Shown here: positions 23,998 through 32,382 of the stretch, piece after piece
Layout of the letters: each line of letters starts with the position of its first letter
Position numbering within the stretch: position 1 is the first letter of the stretch
Assembly (NCBI GenBank): GCA_964448085.1
Contig: CAYUUX010000003.1
Span: 1-64,000, forward strand
Source: CAIJMI01 sp964448085
Lineage (GTDB): Bacteria > Patescibacteriota > Microgenomatia > UBA10105 > UBA927
Direction of reading: 5' to 3'
Length of the DNA: 64,000 nucleotides
The notes under the pieces: model-generated
Seen by the model: the letters and a program-made list of their open reading frames with translations, nothing else
Databases searched by the model: none
Told to the model about the DNA's origin: nothing
Position numbers and translations under genes: made by a program

Positions 23998-26424
23998 ATG
24001 GAATTAACCGGCATTCGTAATACTGTATTTTTAGACAGATATGCGTTGAAAGACGAAGCTGGTAATCCTATTGAAAAAACTCCTGAAGATATGTGGCGTC
24101 GTGTTGCACATGCGGTTGCAACCATGGAAAAACCAAGCGTGAGGGAACAGTGGGAAGAAAGATTCTATGACATCATGAGGGATTTTATCTTTGTTCCCGG
24201 CGGAAGAATCTTATCTGGAGCCGGCACGGGATACAAAGTTACATTTTATAATTGCTTCGTTATTCCCAGTCCAAAGGATTCCCGAGGAGGTATCCTTACC
24301 ACATTATCCAACATGGTCGAAATTATGGCACGGGGAGGAGGGGTTGGTATCAATTTATCAACATTGCGTCCGAGAGGATCTCGCGTGAAAAAAGTAAACG
24401 GGTTTTCTTCAGGACCGATCAATTGGGCAGAACTTTTTTCTGTTGCGACAAAAGATATTATTCAGCAGGGTGGGACGAGACGCGGTGCCCTCATGCTCAT
24501 GTTGTGGGACTGGCATCCAGATATTGAGGAGTTCATAACAGTAAAAAAAGATCTGACAAAAATTAACGGAGCAAATCTTTCCGTTTGTGTATCTGACGCC
24601 TTTATGACCGCCGTTAAAAATGATGCGGATTGGGATTTAGTGTTTCCGGACACTCAGGATCCGGACTATGACACGAAATGGGATGGGTACATGCCCAATT
24701 GGATCGCCTTGGGAAAAAAACCAAAAATCGTTCGGACGATAAAAGCGCGGGCGTTATGGGATCAGATAGCAACCTCCGCATGGGCAAGCGCGGAACCAGG
24801 CGTAGTATTCATGGAACGCTATAACAAACAATTCAACAATTATTATTATGAATTCGTCAATTGCGTAAACCCATGTGGAGAAGAAGGGCTTCCATACTGG
24901 GGGGTATGTAATTTATGTTCCATTAACCTTGCTGCGCTTGTTGATGCACAGGGAAACATGGATTATGAACGGTTGGCCCAGGTGGCAAAGATAGGCGTAC
25001 GGTTTCAGGATAATGTCGTCGATGCCGATGTATATATTTTTGATGAAATCAAAAAAGTACAACTGCAGGGGGAACGTCGTATTGGTCTTGGAACCATGGG
25101 ATTGGGTGACGCATTGATTAAAATGCATATCCGGTACGGATCGCCGGAGAGTTTATTGGTGATTGATAAAATATACAGAACCGTTCGTGATGCCGCTTAT
25201 GAGTCGTCAATAGACATTGCGAAAGAAAAGGGAGCATTCCCAAAAATCGATAAGAAAAAACACGTAGAAGGGTATTTTGTGCGACAGCTTCCCGATAGAT
25301 TGAAAAATAAACTGCGCCGATACGGGATACGCAATTCTTTACTCCTGCAGCAGGCCCCGACGGGTTCCACATCGCTATTGGCAGGAGTATCCAGTGGTAT
25401 CGAACCCGTATTCGAATTTGAGTTTATTCGTCGCGATCGTTTGGGAGAACATTTGATCAGACACCCACTGTATGATGCATGGGTTGAATCGTTCAAAAAT
25501 GAATATGGACACGAACCCACAAAGGAGGAACGACCGGACTATTTTGCGTCTGCCAATGACTTAACTCCGGAAAATCATGTGGAAGTGCAAGCGGCTATCC
25601 AGAAATATGTGGATGCATCCATCAGCAAAACAGTGAACGCTCCCAACGCGCATACGGTTGAGGATGTGAAGCGGGTATATACAAAAGCATATGAATTGGG
25701 ATGTAAGGGTATTGCATATATGCGGGAAGGGAGTAGGCAGGGTGTATTAACAAGAACGGAAGCTGAAAAAAAGGAAGAACCTGTTCATGAAGAAACAGTT
25801 CCCCTTGTTCCAGAAGTAAAACCAAGACCTTCTATTGTTCATGGGTCAACATATCAAGTCGAAACGCCGGTTGGGCAAGCATATGTAACGGTGAATACGA
25901 ATGGAGGAAATCAGCCAATTGAGATGTTTATAAATGTCGGAAAAGCAGGAAGTGACGTTACTGCCATGGCGGAAGCGGTTGGAAGATTAATATCTCTTAT
26001 TTTGCGTATCGCATCACCAATTGCACCGATGGAGCGGGCAAGAAAAATTGCAGCAGAACTTATCGGTATCGGCGGCGCTCGATCTTTAGGTTTTGGAGAA
26101 AATAGGGTAAGAAGCCTGCCTGATGCGGTTGCAAAAGTCATAGATAGACATTTTGGTTTTTTTGCAAAACACCGACTAGATGCATCTGCAACAGAGCCAG
26201 ACAGGGTTGTTGGAGACCATCAGGGGGAGCAAGGGGAAAAGCAGGAAGAAAATATCGAGGCATTGCTTGCAAAGATGGGCGCTTCACCCCAACAGATAAT
26301 GGTGCAGAAACCATCAGAAAACCGCATGGTTACCGTGGACTTGTGTCCCAAGTGCGGGGAGGGCAGTCTTGTTTTTGAGGAGTCCTGCAAAAAGTGTTAC
26401 AGCTGCGGATATTCAGAATGTTGA
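23998..26424 (+). CDS. nrdJ: Adenosylcobalamin-dependent (class II) ribonucleotide reductase
   Basis: 808 residues. FVPGGRILSG and the following YNCF place the first redox Cys at about 85. NPCGEEGLPYWGVCNLCSINL (about 290-310) contains the catalytic N-C-E set and thiyl Cys. The C-terminus carries a Cys-rich ribbon (CPKCGEGSLVF, CKKCYSCGYSEC) that shuttles electrons in class II enzymes. It converts ribonucleotides to deoxyribonucleotides using a 5'-deoxyadenosyl radical, so it needs coenzyme B12. An AAGGAG lies about 8 nt before ATG 23998. The next gene makes its cofactor. Confidence 0.95.
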   Translation: MELTGIRNTVFLDRYALKDEAGNPIEKTPEDMWRRVAHAVATMEKPSVREQWEERFYDIMRDFIFVPGGRILSGAGTGYKVTFYNCFVIPSPKDSRGGILTTLSNMVEIMARGGGVGINLSTLRPRGSRVKKVNGFSSGPINWAELFSVATKDIIQQGGTRRGALMLMLWDWHPDIEEFITVKKDLTKINGANLSVCVSDAFMTAVKNDADWDLVFPDTQDPDYDTKWDGYMPNWIALGKKPKIVRTIKARALWDQIATSAWASAEPGVVFMERYNKQFNNYYYEFVNCVNPCGEEGLPYWGVCNLCSINLAALVDAQGNMDYERLAQVAKIGVRFQDNVVDADVYIFDEIKKVQLQGERRIGLGTMGLGDALIKMHIRYGSPESLLVIDKIYRTVRDAAYESSIDIAKEKGAFPKIDKKKHVEGYFVRQLPDRLKNKLRRYGIRNSLLLQQAPTGSTSLLAGVSSGIEPVFEFEFIRRDRLGEHLIRHPLYDAWVESFKNEYGHEPTKEERPDYFASANDLTPENHVEVQAAIQKYVDASISKTVNAPNAHTVEDVKRVYTKAYELGCKGIAYMREGSRQGVLTRTEAEKKEEPVHEETVPLVPEVKPRPSIVHGSTYQVETPVGQAYVTVNTNGGNQPIEMFINVGKAGSDVTAMAEAVGRLISLILRIASPIAPMERARKIAAELIGIGGARSLGFGENRVRSLPDAVAKVIDRHFGFFAKHRLDASATEPDRVVGDHQGEQGEKQEENIEALLAKMGASPQQIMVQKPSENRMVTVDLCPKCGEGSLVFEESCKKCYSCGYSEC

Positions 26425-26427
26425 TAT

Positions 26428-26967
26428 ATGACTATTTACACCCGAACGGGCGATAGTGGAACAACTGCTTTGTTTGGGGGAAAGCGTGTATCAAAAGGAG
26501 ATTCCAGAGTTGAGTCATATGGATCGATAGATGAGCTGAATAGCGCCCTAGGGTTACTTTTATCCTTTCTTCCCGATACGATGCGCCAAAGGAAAATTCT
26601 GCACAGCATTCAGCAAGACTTGTTTACGTGTGCATCCTGTATAGCGGGAAACAACATCAACATGGATGGCATTCAGGAACGGATCCGCGACATAGAAGAG
26701 ACAATCGATGCAATGGACAAAAGCGTACCGGATTTACATAACTTTATTCTTCCCGGCGGATCCCCCGCCGGCGCATTAGCGCATGTTGTGCGGACAATAT
26801 GTCGGAAGACGGAACGTATGGTTGTAAAAGAAAACACAAGAGGAAGATACGACGTGGTCGTTGCATATCTCAATCGTGTTTCAGACTTGTTATTTGTGCT
26901 CGCAAGGTTTATAAATAAGATCGACGGTGCTAAAGAAGAATTGTGGAGGGGCAACGTCAAAATGTGA
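26428..26967 (+). CDS. Cob(I)alamin adenosyltransferase, PduO type
   Basis: 179 residues. The N-terminal MTIYTRTGDSGTTALFGG is the ATP-binding signature of PduO-type adenosyltransferases. SKGDSRVESYGSIDELNSALG and FILPGGSPAGALAHVVRTICRKTER-like elements provide the remaining active-site residues. The enzyme attaches the 5'-deoxyadenosyl group to corrinoid, producing the cofactor NrdJ consumes. It starts 3 nt after the nrdJ stop. Its own TGA stop (26965-26967) is also the first strand of the P1 stem of the riboswitch, so coding and regulatory RNA overlap. Confidence 0.95.
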   Translation: MTIYTRTGDSGTTALFGGKRVSKGDSRVESYGSIDELNSALGLLLSFLPDTMRQRKILHSIQQDLFTCASCIAGNNINMDGIQERIRDIEETIDAMDKSVPDLHNFILPGGSPAGALAHVVRTICRKTERMVVKENTRGRYDVVVAYLNRVSDLLFVLARFINKIDGAKEELWRGNVKM

Positions 26968-27050
26968 ATGCGCGAGGAAGACCGTGAAAATCGGTCACTG
27001 TGCCGCAACGGTAATTCTGCCTTGGCAGGACAGTCCGGAACTCTCATTCA
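26965..27050 (+). promoter_or_regulatory. Cobalamin riboswitch, short form (aptamer)
   Basis: P1 is TGAATG...GAG (26965-26976) pairing with CTC and CATTCA (27041-27050). P3 is GACCG/CGGTC closing the loop TGAAAAT (26980-26996), the conserved GGTGAAAATCC-type element with compensated pairs. ACTGTGCCGCAACGGTAA follows, matching the conserved core of B12 riboswitches, and AGTCCGGAA closes it. At ~86 nt it lacks the large peripheral arms of the classical form. Ligand binding should promote formation of the downstream terminator. Confidence 0.85.
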
Positions 27051-27055
27051 TATAT

Positions 27056-27116
27056 CCCGAGCAGGAAAATGAAAATTGGTAGCCTTCTCGGGTACAGCGT
27101 ATCGAGAAGGTTTTTT
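27056..27116 (+). terminator. Riboswitch expression platform: antiterminator and terminator
   Basis: Terminator: CCTTCTCG (27083-27090) pairs with CGAGAAGG (27103-27110) and is followed by six T (27111-27116). Antiterminator: CCCGAG (27056-27061), just after the aptamer, can pair with CTCGGG (27087-27092), which includes half of the terminator's 5' arm. The two structures exclude each other, giving a transcriptional OFF switch at high cobalamin. Confidence 0.85.
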
Positions 27117-27131
27117 AATGGGAGATAGTGT

Positions 27132-27551
27132 ATGAAAATAAAATCGCATTTGAAGACATATTTTTTAGTTGTCTGCTGTGTTGTTCTTGGGGTTTTATTT
27201 GTGAGAAACGGTCTGCAGGGGAAACAAACGCCGCAAACAAGTGTTGAGCAGGAATCGGTTCCTGCAAGTGTTGTAACCATAAATGATGCAACGCGTATTG
27301 TAACGGGGAGGGAACAGGCAAAAACGCCGTTTGAAGCCTTGTCATTTCTGGCTAAAAAAAATAATATTCCTGTTGTAACAAAATCATATGATTTTGGCAT
27401 ATTTGTCCAGTCGATAGGAGACAAAGAATCTGGGTCTGAGATGGCATGGATTTATTATGTCAATGGAGCGGCCGGAAACGTTGCATCGGACAAATATGAA
27501 TTGAAAGAAAACGATAGTGTTGAGTGGAAATATGAAAAGTCGATATATTAA
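27132..27551 (+). CDS. Exported DUF4430 (transcobalamin-like C-terminal domain) protein
   Basis: 139 residues. An N-terminal hydrophobic segment (about 8-24) is a signal or membrane anchor with no lipobox. A DUF4430 domain follows (about 60-139) with FEALSFLAKKNN and WIYYVNGAAGNVASDKY and the closing VEWKY. DUF4430 corresponds to the C-terminal domain of transcobalamin/intrinsic factor. Placement directly behind a cobalamin riboswitch terminator strongly suggests cobalamin capture at the cell surface. The gene end overlaps the next start by 20 nt. Confidence 0.85.
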   Translation: MKIKSHLKTYFLVVCCVVLGVLFVRNGLQGKQTPQTSVEQESVPASVVTINDATRIVTGREQAKTPFEALSFLAKKNNIPVVTKSYDFGIFVQSIGDKESGSEMAWIYYVNGAAGNVASDKYELKENDSVEWKYEKSIY

Positions 27552-28074
27552 TGCAGAATTTATGGAAATTCTATTTTTTTCATTTATTGGAATCATTTCT
27601 CGCTTGGTGCCCCATCTTCCCAATATGACAACGATCGGTGCGGCTTCGGTATTTATGGGCGCAAAATTCGGAGTGAAAAAAGGAATGCTTGTGATGCTGC
27701 TTACTATGTTGATAACAGACAGTATTAAAGGATTGCATTCCGTTATGTGGGCAACCTATGGAGCTTTATTTATTGCGGTGTTGATAGGGAAATATGCGAT
27801 CGGCAACCGTCGGGCCGGATGGATAATGGGGGGTACCCTGCTCTCCTCTCTCATCTTTTTTATCGTTTCCAATTTTGCCGTTTGGCTATCCCCGCATTTT
27901 ATGTATCCTTTAACTCCAGATGGTTTGATGCGCTGTTATGTAATGGCTTTGCCGTTTTTTAGAAATTCTTTGATCGGCGATGTACTTTATACGGTGATTT
28001 TCTTTGGGGTATATGATATCGTTCTCTCAATAAAAAGAAGCTATTCGTTGCAGAGACAAATCGCTAATCAGTGA
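27532..28074 (+). CDS. DUF6580 family membrane protein, putative cobalamin-specific ECF S component
   Basis: 180 residues from ATG 27532; ATG 27562 is an alternative. It is polytopic with five or six helices. LVPHLPNMTTIGAASVFMGAKF and the LLTMLITDSIKGLH stretch fit DUF6580, a family with the size and helix pattern of ECF-type vitamin S components. Overlap with the DUF4430 gene and shared riboswitch control point to cobalamin import. No ECF ATPase or T component is encoded in the window, so it either uses a shared module elsewhere or acts alone like BtuM. Specificity is inference. Confidence 0.7.
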   Translation: MKSRYINAEFMEILFFSFIGIISRLVPHLPNMTTIGAASVFMGAKFGVKKGMLVMLLTMLITDSIKGLHSVMWATYGALFIAVLIGKYAIGNRRAGWIMGGTLLSSLIFFIVSNFAVWLSPHFMYPLTPDGLMRCYVMALPFFRNSLIGDVLYTVIFFGVYDIVLSIKRSYSLQRQIANQ

Positions 28075-28112
28075 GGCTTTCCCATCTGTACCATCATCGC
28101 GTAATTTTCTGC

Positions 28113-28118
28113 TATGAT
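28113..28118 (+). promoter_or_regulatory. Extended -10 (TGCTATGAT) for the 28126 gene, leaderless
   Basis: TATGAT with TGC upstream ends 7 nt before ATG 28126, making 28126 rather than 28114 the likely start. Confidence 0.55.
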
Positions 28119-28125
28119 TAGAAGT

Positions 28126-28518
28126 ATGAATAACCTGCCTGATACCAGGAATAGTTCTAATACTATAGCAACTCCGGCAAATCCAGTGGGGAGAGTAAAT
28201 AAAGAATTAGAACCTTCAGCAATCGGGAACAGTGAGCCTGCAGTTAGAGATGCTGCAAAGGAAATCGATCTTCCAAAAGAACTTACTTCATTTGGTGTCC
28301 ATACGACATCAACAGTAGTACCGATACCCCCGCCGGTACAACAAATGGGAGTGATGCCTACCGGTCAAAATATTCCCAACGCCGGAATCTCCATCTCATT
28401 ACCGTTGTCTGATGATCAAATAGCGCAAGGAATGCGAACGAGCGTGCTGGATTCGTTCCGTTGGTTAGCGGAGTGGTGTAAGCGGCAATTAAAACGCATC
28501 GGTATGGTAAAAGCATAA
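28126..28518 (+). CDS. Unknown Pro/Asn-rich protein upstream of the VirD4-like gene
   Basis: 130 residues. The first ~90 are low-complexity and rich in Pro, Asn and Thr. The C-terminal ~40 are basic and helical (FRWLAEWCKRQLKR). There is no membrane helix. The stop is 1 nt before the start of the VirD4-like ATPase, so both are likely made together. It may be a small partner of that ATPase. No family is recognised. Confidence 0.6.
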   Translation: MNNLPDTRNSSNTIATPANPVGRVNKELEPSAIGNSEPAVRDAAKEIDLPKELTSFGVHTTSTVVPIPPPVQQMGVMPTGQNIPNAGISISLPLSDDQIAQGMRTSVLDSFRWLAEWCKRQLKRIGMVKA

Positions 28519-28519
28519 T

Positions 28520-30868
28520 ATGCCAATAGAGACAACTGCCATTATCAGCAAACTTGAAACCTTCGGTATAAGCCTGTTTATGCTCATTCTGTTGGGTGCA
28601 TTATGTCTTGGTGTTATCTATGCAATTTTTCTCCTATGGAAGTATCGGGGTCGTGAGGCACGATCGCTTTCATATGTGTTACTGCAAATAGCCGTGCCCA
28701 GAGAAAATGAGATCAAAATCGATGCTGCGGAACAAATGTTTTCCAGTATTTACGGAATTTACAATAATAAATGGTGGGCCTTTATCCAACCACAAGAACA
28801 CATCTCTTTTGAGATTGTTGCCCGGAGGGAAGATATTCGGTTTTATGTGTCCGTTCCAAAGAACATCATGGATCTAGTGGAAAAACAGATCCATGGAGCA
28901 TATCCCGGCGCAGATATCAAAGAAGTTGAAGAGCAGTCGATATTTTCGGAGAAAGGAAAGGTTGCATTTGCCGCTCTGCGTCTTCGGTATGGGAATCATT
29001 ATCCGTTACGCACCTATCGGGATCTTCCAACTGACGCGCTGTCATCGATTACATCGGTTCTTGCCAAAATGCAGGAAGGTGAAGGAGCTGTCATCCAGGT
29101 ATTAATACAACCAACAGGGGACAGATGGAAACGAACTGGCCGATCATATATAGCAAAGGTAAAAAAAGATGAGGCTAATCCAGAGAAGGCAAATTTTAAA
29201 GTGAATGCAAAATCGCTTGAAGCGATTGAACAAAAACTCCAGAAGCCCGGTTTTAATACGGTGATCCGCTTGGTAGTGACTTCAGAAACAAAAGAACAGG
29301 CAAAAATTCACTTAAAAAATATCATAGCTTCATTTGGGCAATTTTCCTCAGATAATAATTCTTTCTGGGAAGTAAAATTTCCCATAAAACATTTATTCCT
29401 AACCGATTTTATCTATCGGTACTTTCCAATTTTCAATGTGCCCCTTCTTCGACAATTCAGCGTTTTGAATACCGATGAGTTGGCAAGCGTCTATCATTTG
29501 CCAAATAAGACCATTGAAACACCACATATTTTTTGGCTTAACGCGAAACGTGCACCGGCACCGCTGTTAATTCCGCAGTCAGGTCTTTATTTAGGTATGT
29601 CCAAATATCGAGGTGTGGAACGTCCAATATATGTAGGGGACGATGACAGAAGACGGCATATGTATGTGATCGGTAAAACGGGAACCGGTAAATCACAACT
29701 TTTGGAAGAATTAGTGATGCAGGATATCAATTCGGGGAAAGGCGTTGCGGTGATTGATCCACATGGAGATCTCATTTCAGGTATCTTAGCGAGAATGCCG
29801 GTTTCTCGTGCTGAAGATGTGATTTATTTCGATCCTTCGGACACGGAACGACCCATGGGATTGAATATGCTGGAAGCAAAAACAGAAGAACAAAAACATT
29901 TCGTTGTCACTTCAATTGTCGGCCTTATGTACAAATTATACGATCCGATGAAAACCGGTATAATCGGTCCGCGGTTTGAACATGCGATACGAAATGCCAT
30001 GTTGACGGTTATGAGTGAACCCGGGAATACGTTCGTTGAGGTTGTCAGAGCATTGACGGATCAGTCGTTTGTGCAGGAGCTTCTGCCAAAAGTATCGGAT
30101 CCTTTAATACGAAGGTACTGGACTGATCAGATAGCGCAAACCGCAGATTTTCATAAATCGGAAGTGCTTGATTATATTGTTTCAAAATTTGGGCGGTTTG
30201 TTACGAATAAGCTCATGCGCAACATTATAGGACAGTCATCTTCTTCGTTTGATTTTAGAAAGGTAATGGATGAGGGAAAAATATTACTGGTAAATCTTGC
30301 GAAAGGAAAATTGGGAGAAGAAAACAGTAATTTCCTCGGGCTTATTCTCGTACCGCGTATTTTGGTTGCGGCAATGAGCAGACAAGAAATTCCTGAAGCC
30401 GATAGACGAGATTTTTATCTCTATGTGGATGAATTTCAAAATTTTGCAACGCCAGATTTTGCGCAGATACTATCAGAGGCCAGAAAATATCGGTTGAATT
30501 TGATCGTTGCCAACCAATTTATTGGGCAGATGGAGGAGGAGGTTAAGAATGCTGTGTTTGGGAACGTTGGAACCCTTGTCGCATTTCGTGTCGGAGTGAC
30601 TGATGCCAATTATCTTCAGCACGAATTTCAGCCGACGTTCTCTGAATCCGATCTTATCAATATTGATAAATATAATGCCTATATTAAAACAATCGTTCAT
30701 AACGAACCCGCGAAACCCTTTTCTATTGATTTGACGAAAAATATGAGACAAATAGAATCGGCGAGGAATCCGCAGATTGCAAATGCAATTATCCAGCTTT
30801 CCCGTTTAAAATATGGGCGTTCGAAGGAATTGGTTGAAGCAGAAGTGTCGGAACGCGCACGATTATAA
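28520..30868 (+). CDS. VirD4/TraG-like DNA-translocating ATPase (DUF87 type)
   Basis: 782 residues. A membrane helix at about 13-40 is followed by a ~330-residue N-terminal region and the ATPase domain, with Walker A GKTGTGKSQ (about 385) and Walker B FYLYVDEFQNF (about 632). The closing LSEARKYRLNLIVANQF is typical of coupling proteins and HerA/FtsK-like motors. Patescibacteria commonly carry such a gene without other conjugation genes, and none is seen here. It may move DNA across the membrane (competence, secretion). Confidence is high for family, low for role. Confidence 0.85.
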   Translation: MPIETTAIISKLETFGISLFMLILLGALCLGVIYAIFLLWKYRGREARSLSYVLLQIAVPRENEIKIDAAEQMFSSIYGIYNNKWWAFIQPQEHISFEIVARREDIRFYVSVPKNIMDLVEKQIHGAYPGADIKEVEEQSIFSEKGKVAFAALRLRYGNHYPLRTYRDLPTDALSSITSVLAKMQEGEGAVIQVLIQPTGDRWKRTGRSYIAKVKKDEANPEKANFKVNAKSLEAIEQKLQKPGFNTVIRLVVTSETKEQAKIHLKNIIASFGQFSSDNNSFWEVKFPIKHLFLTDFIYRYFPIFNVPLLRQFSVLNTDELASVYHLPNKTIETPHIFWLNAKRAPAPLLIPQSGLYLGMSKYRGVERPIYVGDDDRRRHMYVIGKTGTGKSQLLEELVMQDINSGKGVAVIDPHGDLISGILARMPVSRAEDVIYFDPSDTERPMGLNMLEAKTEEQKHFVVTSIVGLMYKLYDPMKTGIIGPRFEHAIRNAMLTVMSEPGNTFVEVVRALTDQSFVQELLPKVSDPLIRRYWTDQIAQTADFHKSEVLDYIVSKFGRFVTNKLMRNIIGQSSSSFDFRKVMDEGKILLVNLAKGKLGEENSNFLGLILVPRILVAAMSRQEIPEADRRDFYLYVDEFQNFATPDFAQILSEARKYRLNLIVANQFIGQMEEEVKNAVFGNVGTLVAFRVGVTDANYLQHEFQPTFSESDLINIDKYNAYIKTIVHNEPAKPFSIDLTKNMRQIESARNPQIANAIIQLSRLKYGRSKELVEAEVSERARL

Positions 30869-30928
30869 AATTCCCCCTTTACTTTACGTCCAATTACGAT
30901 ACACTTTTAAAATATTAGCGAATTATTT

Positions 30929-32335
30929 ATGGATCAATCAGAGGAGCCGCTTAATCCCACAATTCAAAAACGCCACGAAAAAGTCGTTTATATCTTTAAT
31001 CTTTCCGAGGACGTATGGCCGTTTATTAAGGCGATGTCTGATACGCACGAACGGCAATTTGAAATAGATTGGAACGCGAATCTTGCTGAGCGCGACCTGC
31101 TTTCCATTGCGGAAGAAAACGAAGCGATTTTTATTTCTCCCCGACCAATACGACAGTCATTCCTTACGTACCATGAACAGGTGTTTGGCGCAAAACACAT
31201 AAAAATACTGGTACCAAAAACACACACGGGGGAAATATGTGAAGACATTATTAACGATAACGAAGTAATGGATGAGTTGGTAGCTGCGGCAAATTCGGTA
31301 AAAAAATTAACACTGCTTAGCTATTCAACAAGCCCGCAATTTTTCCATCTCGTTGAAGTTCTGCAAAAAAAAGATATTTCCGTATATACGCCCGAATCCC
31401 CAGAGGTATCCAGCGCTTGGACGGTAAATTTTTTCGGGAGCAAATCCGGCATACGGCAATTGGCACAAAAAAGCGGAGCAATCGAGCCCGATTTTAAAAT
31501 CGCTGACGGTCTTATCTGTTCATCAATTTACGACGCCGCCATGATAGCCGCAAACAAGTTTGTAAAAGAAGACGGCGTGGTCATTAAAACGAACAAAGGG
31601 CACTCAGGTGCGGGAGTATTATTGTTCCGTTCCGGAGATCTTCCGAAGGAATATAAATCATGCGAACAAGCAATACATAAGATTTTAAAAAAAGACAGTT
31701 ATTGGGAAAAGTTTCCCATTGTTATCGAAGATCTTCTCAATGTAAATTCCGCGATAGGCGGTGGATTCCCGAATGTGGAATTTAAAATAACCAAGAGTGG
31801 AAAAATAGAATTTTTGTATTATTGCGCAATGCGGGTTGATCGGGATGGAATATATAAAGGACAAGAGATGCATGAATCCGTGCTTCCTGACCGCATTGCG
31901 GCTCGAGTGATTGATACTGGGTATTTCATCGGCGAACAATATGCAGCCGCGGGGTATCGTGGGTACTTCGATGTCGATTTTGTCGCGGCAAAAAATGGAG
32001 AGATTTATGTGACAGAGTCAAACGCACGACGCACGGGCGGAACACATATGTATAAGACCGCGGAGAATCTTATTGGAAAAGAATTTATGACAGATTCGTA
32101 TACCTTATCGAATAACGATTACGCGCTCCCGAAAGGAAAAAAACCTTCGTTTTCAGAAATAATTACCGTATTGCAACCGGTTTTGTTTGACAAGAAAACA
32201 AAGGAGGGGGTTGTTCTGGCTTCATCGAATTTATTGGAACAAAGTAAATTCGCATATATAGTCTTCGGAAAGAACGAAAAGCGGTCTTTGGAATTAGAGG
32301 GGGAAATGGAGCAACTGCTTACTACACTTCAGTAA
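30929..32335 (+). CDS. ATP-grasp ligase with PreATP-grasp domain (PGM1-like)
   Basis: 468 residues. The N-terminal VVYIFNLSEDVWPFI is typical of a PreATP-grasp domain. The ATP-grasp core has a lysine loop VIKTNKGHSGAGVLLF (about 211-226) and a metal-binding end with YFDVDFVAAK and ESNARRTGGTH (about 358-368). NxRRTGGTH is characteristic of the PGM1 peptide ligase family, known from pheganomycin biosynthesis, which joins amino acids or peptides via acyl phosphates. The last ~90 residues form a separate C-terminal domain. No biosynthetic partners are nearby, so the product is unknown. Confidence 0.75.
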   Translation: MDQSEEPLNPTIQKRHEKVVYIFNLSEDVWPFIKAMSDTHERQFEIDWNANLAERDLLSIAEENEAIFISPRPIRQSFLTYHEQVFGAKHIKILVPKTHTGEICEDIINDNEVMDELVAAANSVKKLTLLSYSTSPQFFHLVEVLQKKDISVYTPESPEVSSAWTVNFFGSKSGIRQLAQKSGAIEPDFKIADGLICSSIYDAAMIAANKFVKEDGVVIKTNKGHSGAGVLLFRSGDLPKEYKSCEQAIHKILKKDSYWEKFPIVIEDLLNVNSAIGGGFPNVEFKITKSGKIEFLYYCAMRVDRDGIYKGQEMHESVLPDRIAARVIDTGYFIGEQYAAAGYRGYFDVDFVAAKNGEIYVTESNARRTGGTHMYKTAENLIGKEFMTDSYTLSNNDYALPKGKKPSFSEIITVLQPVLFDKKTKEGVVLASSNLLEQSKFAYIVFGKNEKRSLELEGEMEQLLTTLQ

Positions 32336-32359
32336 TAACCGTTCTTCGGTAAATTTTGG

Positions 32360-32365
32360 TATAAT
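32360..32365 (+). promoter_or_regulatory. Extended -10 (TGGTATAAT) for tRNA-Ile and idi
   Basis: TATAAT with TGG upstream. Transcription would start near 32372, about 11 nt before the mature tRNA 5' end. No other promoter is seen before idi. Confidence 0.6.
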
Positions 32366-32382
32366 TTCTGGTATTACCGTTC

